DNA of 16,247 nucleotides from Bacteroidales bacterium UBA2030 (lineage in GTDB: Bacteria; Bacteroidota; Bacteroidia; Bacteroidales; TTA-H9), in assembly GCA_002332755.1 (NCBI GenBank), contig DDBO01000017.1, positions 1-16,247 on the forward strand, written 5' to 3'. The notes below the pieces were generated by a model. It ran no database searches. It was not told the DNA's origin and saw nothing but the letters and a program-made list of their open reading frames with translations. This document shows, in pieces, positions 1 to 7,825 of this stretch (the first letter of the stretch is position 1; each line of letters starts with the position of its first letter). A program made the position numbers and the translations under genes.

Positions 1-2
1 TG

Positions 3-3000
3 GTTAAAGCTCAGCAAATTAATCTTGGCGGATCGGAGAATCGTTTTGGTGTCTCCGAAAATTCCTACCAGGCTTTGCGATTCAGTAATTCGCTGAATAC
101 CCTCAACTGGTATGATGTAGTTACCCAAAGAGGGAATTTTACCGAAATCACTGTTCCGGGTTATGGTTTTAGCAACCTTGTAGGTTATCCCAAAGTTCCG
201 GTTTTAAAGAAACTTATAGAGCTACCCTTAGGAGCTCATGCAGAAGTAAAGGTTCTCTCGGCTGTTTACAAGGAGATAGACCTGGCTGCCTATGGCATCA
301 CCCATCCGATTATTCCGGCACAGCCTCCTGTTTCTAAACAGGACGACCCGGCTTCAGTTCCCTTTGTAATGGATGATGAAGTTTACTCGCGGGATGAATA
401 CCTTTATGAAGAGATTGTACGTATTGAGCCTGCCGGTATTTTGCGTGGGGTGAATATTGCCAACTTAGAGTTTTATCCTGTTCACTACAATCCGGTAAAG
501 AATAAAATTAAAGTATTGGTTTCGGCCGATATTCGTATTTCTTTCAAAGGTGGGGATATTACCGCAACCCTTGACCTTAAGAAAAGAACAGCTTCACCCT
601 ATTTTGAAGGTACTTACCAGCAACTTGCCAATTACAAGTCGTTACCCACGGATGAGCTAATTACTGCAGTACCCGTAACCTACGTGATTATTTCTGACCC
701 GATGTTTCAAACCGCACTGCAGCCTTTTATTCAATGGAAAGTAAAGCGTGGTTACAATGTGATTGCCAAATATACCAACGATCCACAGGTGGGGAACACA
801 GCTGCATCTATCAAAGCTTACCTGGCAGGTCTTTTTAATAATCCACCTGCAGGATACAATCCCCATAGTTTTGTGCTTCTTGTAGGTGACGTAGCCCAAA
901 TTCCTGCATTCAACGGAACTGCTGGAAGCCATGTTACAGATTTACCGTTTGTAGAATATACGGGTGATAATCTTCCTGAGGCTTACATAGGCCGTTTTTC
1001 AGCCAACAATCTTAATGAGCTTCAACCTCAGATAGATAAGACCCTGGAATATGAACAATATCTTTTTCCCAATGAAAACTTCCTGGGTGAAGCGGTTATG
1101 GTTGCCGGAGAGGATGCCAGCCATATGACCTGGAGCAATGGACAAATAACTTATGGTACAACCTATTATTTCAACCAGCAGCACGGAATACTTTCGCATA
1201 CATACCTTCAGCCCGAACCTACAGGAGGGAACTACTCTCAGAACATTATTCAAAATATTTCCAACGGAGTAGGCTATGCCAACTATACTGCACACTGCAG
1301 CCCTTCAGGATGGGCCAACCCAAGTTTTTCCATTTCAAATATCCCTTCGCTGCAAAACCAAAGCAAATACCCCTTGATGGTGGGCAACTGCTGTCAATCG
1401 TCACAATTTAACACCACCTGTTTTGCAGAAGAGCTCTTGCGAGCCAACAACAAAGGAGCGGTTGGCTACATCGGCGGAACCAACAATACTTATTGGGATG
1501 AAGACTATTACTGGGGTGTAGGATTCAAGAGCATTGTCACCAATCCTCCCTACGATCCTAACCACCTTGGTGCCTACGATGTAACCTTCCACGACCATGG
1601 AGAACCCTCTTCGAGTTGGTATGTTACTCAAGGACAAATGGTTGTTGGTGGAAACATGGCCGTGCAGCAGTCGAATTCAACCATGAAAACTTACTACTGG
1701 GAAATTTACTGTCTGATGGGCGATCCTTCCTTGATGATTTATTATGGAATTCCTCAGCCTGTAGCCGCAAGTTATGATCCCACCTTGCTCATGGGTATGA
1801 ATACCCTTACCGTTAATACGGAGGAAAATGCGTATGTGTCCCTCTCTTTCGAAGGAACTCTGGTTGCTGCTGCAATGGCAGGGCCAAACGGAACCGTGAA
1901 TCTGAGTTTCAGCCCCTTCTCGGCTCCCGGGACAGCTCAGCTAGTTATTATTAAGCAAAACAGGAAGCCGCATATTGGCAATATTCAGATTATTCCAGCT
2001 AACGGGCCTTATCTTGTGGTTCAATCCGTCACGGTGAACGACTCGCTGGGAAATAATAACTTCAGGGCAGATTATGAAGAAGATGTTTTCCTTAATGTAA
2101 CGCTGAAAAATGTTGGAACGGAGCCAGCTCAGAATGTGAATTTGTTAATGACAACAACCGACACTAATGTAATTTTAACGGATACAACCCATTTCGTTCA
2201 AAGCGTTAATTCGAATTCAACATTGTTGGTCAGAAACGCCTTCAGGTTGACGGTAAAAGCTGCAGTTCCCAATGCCTGCAACGTTCCTTTGAGTTTTTCA
2301 ATGAGTAGCGATACCACAGAGTGGTTATCAACCAAAAATTTGAAAATCTTTTCGCCGGTGTTAGGTGCGGGTGATATCGTAATTGATGATGCCACCACGG
2401 GTAACGGCAATGGGATTCTCGATCCGGGCGAGACAGCGTATCTGATCATTCCAACAACAAATTCAGGTGGTGCCGTTGCAGTCAATACGGTTGGGCAGAT
2501 CTCCTTCCCCCAGTCTGCTTCCCAATACATTATGGTTACAAACCCTGTTGTCAACCTTGAAAATATCGGCATTGGGGCAACTAAAAATGCAGTCTTTACC
2601 GTTATCACAAATATCATTACCCCGTTGAGCACACCTATTTCATTCACTTATACAGTTAGCACTGGTACACAAGGGGCCATGACATCGACATTCGATAAGC
2701 AGCTTATCATAGGAGCCACTCCCAATGTGTTGATGGCCAATGGAACAATGAATACCTGCAATGCACGGTTTTACGACAGTGGTGGACCAGATAACGATTA
2801 TGGGCTGAATGAAAATTATGTAATGACCTTTTATCCGGGATTCCCTGGGGCTCAGGTTAAGATCAGTTTTAACAGCTTCAATGTTGAGCCAAACTCTTCC
2901 TGTAGCTGGGATTACCTTCTGATTTATAATGGATCCAGTGTAAATGCATCTACACTTGTAGGAACATATTGTGGTACAACGATTCCTCCCTCGTTTACTG

Positions 3001-3830
3001 CTACTAATCCACAGGGCGCCATTACCATTAAGTTTAGGTCGGATGGTGTGGTTACCAAGCCCGGCTGGGATGCAAATATTTCGTGCGTTGGGGGCAATCT
3101 ATACAGTATTGCTGCAGCCTTCCCGCCTGAAATATGTGCTGGTGGTTCTACTCAGCTGGGAACTCTTACCCAGGGCGGAACAGGCAATTATTCTTATGTA
3201 TGGCATCCCGGAAAGTACTTAAACGACTCCACAAGTCCCACGCCTTTAGCAACCCCACCGGTTACCACCGAATTTACTGTTGAAGTGTTTGATGGACAAA
3301 GCACAGTTACGGCTACGGCACTTGTGGTGGTGCACCCCCTGCCTGAAACTCCTGTAGTTGAATTACAAGGAAATATGCTTGTGTCGAATGCTGCATCGGG
3401 TAATCAGTGGTACGACGAAATCGGACCCATACCTGGCGCCACCGAACAAACTTTTGTCCCAACAACCTCGGGCAGTTATTACACTATCGTTACCAGCGAA
3501 TTTGGCTGTTCATCGCAACCCAGCAATAGTATTTATGTTGTTGTGACGGGTATAGCCAAAGAAGAACAGCAAGCCTGGTTCACAGTTTCACCTAATCCTT
3601 TTGATAACCAAATTCAGGTAAACTATACCGTCAAAAATGAAACACCGGTTAAAATTGAACTGGTGGATATTGTCGGTAACATCGTTGCCATTCTTGATAA
3701 TCGCGCGCAAGTATTACCCGGATATTATAAAGTAAGCTTGAATACAAAAGAGCTTCCCTCAGGGGTTTACCTGGTTCGTTTTACAAGTAATTCGGGTAGC
3801 TACATTCATAAGATTGTGAAAATGGATTAA
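3..3830 (+). CDS. Kgp-like C25 (gingipain family) cysteine peptidase with CUB domain and T9SS sorting domain, 5' partial
   Basis: Predicted secreted cysteine endopeptidase. The frame is open to the window edge, so no start lies here; the first in-frame residues VKAQQINLGG look like the end of a signal peptide (cleavage A-QQ), so about 20 residues are probably missing. Numbering from the TTG at 75: C25 propeptide about 1-195, caspase-like catalytic domain about 198-558, Ig-like domain to about 650, two beta-sandwich modules with acidic loops (around 666 and 783), CUB domain about 888-1006 (Cys895, 943, 966, 1004; WDYLLIYNG), an Ig/PKD-like domain about 1010-1095, another Ig-like domain about 1097-1158, and a T9SS type A sorting domain about 1165-1251 (SPNP, then SGVYLVRF near the end). 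Asp347, His407 and Cys440 match the triad of lysine gingipain Kgp as I remember it (Asp388, His444, Cys477), and YWDEDYYW matches its lysine-pocket segment. Cys408 replaces the glycine that normally follows the catalytic His. No haemagglutinin/adhesin repeats are seen. The family is near certain; lysine specificity is inference. Confidence 0.93.
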   Translation, partial: VKAQQINLGGSENRFGVSENSYQALRFSNSLNTLNWYDVVTQRGNFTEITVPGYGFSNLVGYPKVPVLKKLIELPLGAHAEVKVLSAVYKEIDLAAYGITHPIIPAQPPVSKQDDPASVPFVMDDEVYSRDEYLYEEIVRIEPAGILRGVNIANLEFYPVHYNPVKNKIKVLVSADIRISFKGGDITATLDLKKRTASPYFEGTYQQLANYKSLPTDELITAVPVTYVIISDPMFQTALQPFIQWKVKRGYNVIAKYTNDPQVGNTAASIKAYLAGLFNNPPAGYNPHSFVLLVGDVAQIPAFNGTAGSHVTDLPFVEYTGDNLPEAYIGRFSANNLNELQPQIDKTLEYEQYLFPNENFLGEAVMVAGEDASHMTWSNGQITYGTTYYFNQQHGILSHTYLQPEPTGGNYSQNIIQNISNGVGYANYTAHCSPSGWANPSFSISNIPSLQNQSKYPLMVGNCCQSSQFNTTCFAEELLRANNKGAVGYIGGTNNTYWDEDYYWGVGFKSIVTNPPYDPNHLGAYDVTFHDHGEPSSSWYVTQGQMVVGGNMAVQQSNSTMKTYYWEIYCLMGDPSLMIYYGIPQPVAASYDPTLLMGMNTLTVNTEENAYVSLSFEGTLVAAAMAGPNGTVNLSFSPFSAPGTAQLVIIKQNRKPHIGNIQIIPANGPYLVVQSVTVNDSLGNNNFRADYEEDVFLNVTLKNVGTEPAQNVNLLMTTTDTNVILTDTTHFVQSVNSNSTLLVRNAFRLTVKAAVPNACNVPLSFSMSSDTTEWLSTKNLKIFSPVLGAGDIVIDDATTGNGNGILDPGETAYLIIPTTNSGGAVAVNTVGQISFPQSASQYIMVTNPVVNLENIGIGATKNAVFTVITNIITPLSTPISFTYTVSTGTQGAMTSTFDKQLIIGATPNVLMANGTMNTCNARFYDSGGPDNDYGLNENYVMTFYPGFPGAQVKISFNSFNVEPNSSCSWDYLLIYNGSSVNASTLVGTYCGTTIPPSFTATNPQGAITIKFRSDGVVTKPGWDANISCVGGNLYSIAAAFPPEICAGGSTQLGTLTQGGTGNYSYVWHPGKYLNDSTSPTPLATPPVTTEFTVEVFDGQSTVTATALVVVHPLPETPVVELQGNMLVSNAASGNQWYDEIGPIPGATEQTFVPTTSGSYYTIVTSEFGCSSQPSNSIYVVVTGIAKEEQQAWFTVSPNPFDNQIQVNYTVKNETPVKIELVDIVGNIVAILDNRAQVLPGYYKVSLNTKELPSGVYLVRFTSNSGSYIHKIVKMD

Positions 3831-3853
3831 TACATATTGTATCGATTTCAAAC

Positions 3854-3887
3854 CAGACCCCGGGCGAAAACCGGGGTTTGTTTTTTA
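3854..3887 (+). terminator. Rho-independent terminator after the first peptidase
   Basis: The hairpin has arms CAGACCCCGG (3854-3863) and CCGGGGTTTG (3871-3880). These form ten pairs with one G-U, around the 7-base loop GCGAAAA. Six T follow directly (3881-3886). It starts 23 bases after the stop codon of the first C25 gene and should isolate it from the second. Confidence 0.9.
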
Positions 3888-3925
3888 TTTGCTGAAATTT
3901 ATTACAAACGTTTGCATAAAGATGT

Positions 3926-3933
3926 TATTTTTG
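3926..3933 (+). promoter_or_regulatory. Candidate Bacteroidota -7 box for the second peptidase
   Basis: TATTTTTG fits the TAnnTTTG consensus and sits 49 bases before the ATG at 3983, after the preceding terminator. No TTG/TTTG box is found at the usual 17-23 base distance upstream (the TTTG at 3911 is only 11 bases away), so the call is weak and the region is simply AT-rich. Confidence 0.35.
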
Positions 3934-3982
3934 TCTTTTAAATATTTAAAACCATTTTTTTGAGCACAAACTATTACAAACC

Positions 3983-6900
3983 ATGAAACGTTTTTTACTT
4001 GTACTGTTAGTTCTGTTCAGCTATGGAAGTCTGAACGCAAGCACATGGAATCCTATCACTTTACCTGAGCCTGCCAGAGCAGAAATTACCCTTCAGAGCT
4101 CCGATGTACAGCATTCAGTGATTCGGTTGCAGATTCCCGGCTTTCATCTCCGGCAAGTCCAAACCGACAAGGGTCGGGCTTTTGTTGTGGATATCGAGAA
4201 TTCGTCACGAATACTTAAAGCGGGAGCACCTGATTTGGCCAAGTTAACGGCATCGGTTATTATTCCAGACGATGGACTGATGAGCACCCGTATCGTGTCC
4301 TCGTCATACACTGACTATGAAAATATTGAGATAGCCCCCTCAAAAGGGAATTTTACTCGCGATATTGACCCTTCTTCAGTACCCTACGCTTGGGGACCTG
4401 AGTATCAAATAAATCGGTTTTGGCCTGAAACCCTTTCAGAATTGAGGGAGCCTTACATCCTCAGAGATTTTCGCGGCCAAACCCTAGTGGTTTATCCTTT
4501 TCAGTATAATCCCGTTACTAAAACCCTTCGTGTATATCACGACCTGACCGTTGAAATTTATCAGGTTGCTGCTAATGGGGCAAATCCACTTATTAATACT
4601 ACAGGCAAAAGACATATCACGGAAGAGTTTCATAGAGTTTACGCACGGCACTTTCTTAACTATTCGCCCACCGACTATACTCCAGTAGATGATTTTGGTA
4701 AACTACTTGTGATTAGCCACCCTGACTTCATGAATGCCATGCAGCCTTATGTGAGTTGGAAAAATTCTATTGGAATTCCCACAGAGATGGTGAGCACAGC
4801 CATTACAGGAAATACTACTATTGCCATCCAAAATTACATTACCAACTACTTTAATACTAATCCGGATCTTACTTTCGTATTGCTTGTGGGTGATGCACCT
4901 CAAATTCCTACAAATCAAGGAAGCGGACTTGGAGGGCCTTCCGATAATGCCTACGGTTATCTCCTCGGCAACGACCACTATATTGATGTTTTCATTGGTC
5001 GTTTTTCTGCCGAAAACCTTAGCCAGGTCGAAACTCAGGTAACACGTACCATTAATTATGAAAAGGATCCTCAATTTTTGACTGACGACTGGTACACTAC
5101 CTGTTTAGGTATCGCCTCCGACCAGGGACCTGGCGATGACAATGAATATGATTACCAGCATATTCGTAACATGCAAACTAAGCTACTTAATTATACATAT
5201 ACATGGAATCCCGAACTTTTTGACGGGAACCAGGGTGGCAACGACGCTCCTGGCAATCCTACTCCAGCTATGGTTGCTACTGAGGTTAACAACGGTACAG
5301 GTATCATTCTATACACAGGTCACGGCAGTACAACCTCATGGGGTACTACTGGTTTTAGCAATGCCAACGTAAATCAGCTTACCAACATGGGCAAGTTGCC
5401 ATTTATATGGTCGGTAGCCTGTGTTAATGGAGAATTTATGAATACCACCTGTTTTGCTGAAGCCTGGCTTAGGGCCACTCAAAACAACCAACCCACAGGG
5501 GCTATAGCATTCCTTGGATCTACCATTAATCAGAGTTGGAACTCACCCATGGAAGGACAAGACGAAATGGTGGATATTTTGGTAGAAAACTATCCTAATA
5601 ATATTAAACGGACCTTTGCCGGCCTGTCGCTAAACGGTTGCGCCAAAATGATTGATACCTATGGTACGGATGGTGCTAATATGGCCGATACATGGACCGT
5701 TTTTGGAGATCCAACGGTTTGGGTCAGGACAGCAAATCCTCAACCAATCACTGCTAACCATAATCCAACCTTATTTGTTGGTTCAACCACTTTCATGGTT
5801 TATTGTCCTGTGAATGGTGCTCGGGTTACCTTGTCAAATAATGGAGAGATCTTAAACACTACTTGGGTAAATAATGGAGTAGCTACTCTTAATTTCCAGC
5901 CTATCTTGAATCCTGATACCGTTCGTCTGGTTATTTTTGATTATAACCGAATACCATATATAACTGATCTCGCTGTTATACCGGCAACAGGGCCTTACGT
6001 GATTTATGAAAACAGCCAGGTGGCAGATCTTAACATTGGGAATGGCAATGGTCAGCTGGATTATGCGGAAACAACAAATCTAACGATAGGTATTAAAAAT
6101 ATTGGTGTTGCTTCTTCAGAAAATACTCAGGTGACCCTCCGTACAACTAGTCCTTTTGTAACTATAGTAGATAGCACGGAAAACTATGGTAGTGTTCCTG
6201 CGGGGCAGGTTGTTGCCATGCCCGAGGGTTTCCAGGTGATGGTCTCACCTCAGGTGCCTGATAAACAGGTAATCTCATTCAAGTTAATTGTATCCGACAC
6301 AGCTGATACCTGGAACAGCCTGTTTACATTACAGGCTCATGCGCCTGTTTTATCTCAAGGTGTGGTTTCCGTAGTTGATACTAACGGTATTAACAATAAT
6401 CGTCTTGATCCTGGCGAAACCGTCTATTTAAATGTCACGGTTTCCAACATGGGTACTTCCGGCGCTTACAATATAACGGGAACCCTTTCCTCGAGCGATC
6501 CTTATCTGATAATTAGTACCCCTTCGGTATTTTATGGTGATTTATTGCCCTTAGGTATAGCTACCCAGCCCTTTATGGTTTCGGCTCTACCTACAACACC
6601 TCCGGGATATCAGGCCACCCTGACTATCACCTACACAGGCGATTACGGTTATACTGCCTCGTTCGATATAACTGTTACCATTGGTCGTATTCCTGCCCTT
6701 GTAATCGACCTCGACGGCAATACCAATAGCGGCACAAAAATGAAAACCGCCCTCGATCAATTGGGAGTTATCAGCGAATATACCACTACCTTCCCTTCAA
6801 ATCTTGATAAATATCAATCTGTTTTCGTGTGCCTGGGGGTTTATCCGAATAAACATGTTCTTACTTCAGCTGAGGGACAGGCATTAAAATCCTATCTAAT

Positions 6901-7825
6901 GCGTGGAGGCCGACTCTACATGGAAGGGGGTGATACATGGTATTATGACCAGCTCAATACGCCAACCCCGGTGCATCCATTGTTCAATATTAAAGGGTTG
7001 AAAGACAATGGCGGCACACTTTCTACCATCAATGGAATTTCTACAACCTTTACTGCTGGTATGAGTTTCACTTATAACGGGGATAACAATTACATAGATA
7101 AAATTGAACCTCAGAATGGCTCTTACACCATTTTCAAAAATGCTTCACCGCTTTACGATGTAACCATTGCCAATGATCCGGGTACAGGCTATAAAACCAT
7201 TGGTGCCTCCAATGAATTTGGTGGTCTGGTAGATTTTGCTGCTCCTTCAACTAAAAAGCAACTCATGTGGGAATATCTCAATTTCTTTGATGTATTTGGG
7301 AATCCCTATTGGGCAAACTTTGTGGCACTTCCAACATCCATTTTGGTGGGAGAGCAGGTTCAGTTCTACGATCTTTCAAGCACTGTTTTTACCAACAGAT
7401 TATGGACTTTCCCGGGCGGATATCCTGAAAATTCTACAGAAGCCAATCCTGTGGTTACTTATAATTCAATGGGTTCATACGATGTAACTCTGGAGGTTAG
7501 CTCTCCCGATAGCACTATGATTGTTTCCCGAATAGGTTATATTACCGTAATTGATGTAACGGGTGTGAAAGAAGATGCACCTTCATTGAGTCTTACTCTT
7601 TATCCCAATCCTGTCAGACATGGAGTGGCTCTTATTAACCTAAACGGCGAAGGAGTTGACATTAGCAAGGTCTCCATTTACAACCTTACAGGAGAAGAGG
7701 TATTACAGGTAGTGGATTATCGCAATAATAGCGAAATAAGCCTTAATTCCCTAAAGCCCGGGATTTATCTGGTAAAGGTTATGACCAATAAGGGCTCGAT
7801 AACGCGCAAGATTTCAATCTTGTGA
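3983..7825 (+). CDS. Rgp-like C25 (gingipain family) cysteine peptidase with amidotransferase-like fold, PKD and T9SS sorting domain
   Basis: Complete predicted secreted cysteine endopeptidase of 1,280 residues. Residues 1-20 are a Sec signal peptide (MKRFLLVLLVLFSYGSLNAS). Then come a C25 propeptide to about 230, catalytic domain about 236-582, Ig-like domain to about 665, two beta-sandwich modules with Asp/Asn-rich loops (around 693 and 809), a class I glutamine-amidotransferase/ThuA-like domain about 903-1105 (LVIDLDGN, GGRLYMEGGDTW), a PKD domain about 1107-1190, and a T9SS type A sorting domain 1194-1280 (YPNP, PGIYLVKV). The catalytic core strongly resembles RgpB from memory: YTGHGS with His447, VACVNGEF with Cys480 (spacing 33, as His211-Cys244), Glu388 at the Glu152 position, STINQSW with Trp519. 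Lys400 lies where I recall an acidic residue before LLNYTY, so arginine specificity is uncertain. It lies 152 bases after its paralogue, with a terminator between. It ends inside the 3' end of the convergent queG gene. Family call very secure; substrate unknown. Confidence 0.95.
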   Translation: MKRFLLVLLVLFSYGSLNASTWNPITLPEPARAEITLQSSDVQHSVIRLQIPGFHLRQVQTDKGRAFVVDIENSSRILKAGAPDLAKLTASVIIPDDGLMSTRIVSSSYTDYENIEIAPSKGNFTRDIDPSSVPYAWGPEYQINRFWPETLSELREPYILRDFRGQTLVVYPFQYNPVTKTLRVYHDLTVEIYQVAANGANPLINTTGKRHITEEFHRVYARHFLNYSPTDYTPVDDFGKLLVISHPDFMNAMQPYVSWKNSIGIPTEMVSTAITGNTTIAIQNYITNYFNTNPDLTFVLLVGDAPQIPTNQGSGLGGPSDNAYGYLLGNDHYIDVFIGRFSAENLSQVETQVTRTINYEKDPQFLTDDWYTTCLGIASDQGPGDDNEYDYQHIRNMQTKLLNYTYTWNPELFDGNQGGNDAPGNPTPAMVATEVNNGTGIILYTGHGSTTSWGTTGFSNANVNQLTNMGKLPFIWSVACVNGEFMNTTCFAEAWLRATQNNQPTGAIAFLGSTINQSWNSPMEGQDEMVDILVENYPNNIKRTFAGLSLNGCAKMIDTYGTDGANMADTWTVFGDPTVWVRTANPQPITANHNPTLFVGSTTFMVYCPVNGARVTLSNNGEILNTTWVNNGVATLNFQPILNPDTVRLVIFDYNRIPYITDLAVIPATGPYVIYENSQVADLNIGNGNGQLDYAETTNLTIGIKNIGVASSENTQVTLRTTSPFVTIVDSTENYGSVPAGQVVAMPEGFQVMVSPQVPDKQVISFKLIVSDTADTWNSLFTLQAHAPVLSQGVVSVVDTNGINNNRLDPGETVYLNVTVSNMGTSGAYNITGTLSSSDPYLIISTPSVFYGDLLPLGIATQPFMVSALPTTPPGYQATLTITYTGDYGYTASFDITVTIGRIPALVIDLDGNTNSGTKMKTALDQLGVISEYTTTFPSNLDKYQSVFVCLGVYPNKHVLTSAEGQALKSYLMRGGRLYMEGGDTWYYDQLNTPTPVHPLFNIKGLKDNGGTLSTINGISTTFTAGMSFTYNGDNNYIDKIEPQNGSYTIFKNASPLYDVTIANDPGTGYKTIGASNEFGGLVDFAAPSTKKQLMWEYLNFFDVFGNPYWANFVALPTSILVGEQVQFYDLSSTVFTNRLWTFPGGYPENSTEANPVVTYNSMGSYDVTLEVSSPDSTMIVSRIGYITVIDVTGVKEDAPSLSLTLYPNPVRHGVALINLNGEGVDISKVSIYNLTGEEVLQVVDYRNNSEISLNSLKPGIYLVKVMTNKGSITRKISIL

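Noticed and set aside
75..77. TTG at 75 as the start of the first peptidase
   Set aside because: The frame is open to the window edge and the residues before it look like a signal peptide end; a start at 75 would leave a secreted protein without a signal.
2198..2647. 149-codon minus-strand open frame inside the first peptidase
   Set aside because: No family motif; it lies wholly opposite a conserved modular region and has no promoter or partner gene.
3911..3914. TTTG as a -33 box for the second peptidase
   Set aside because: It is 11 bases from the -7 box, much less than the 17-23 expected.
3..7825. Haemagglutinin/adhesin domains as in RgpA and Kgp
   Set aside because: The tail domains are CUB, Ig, amidotransferase-like and PKD; no cleaved-adhesin repeats are visible.
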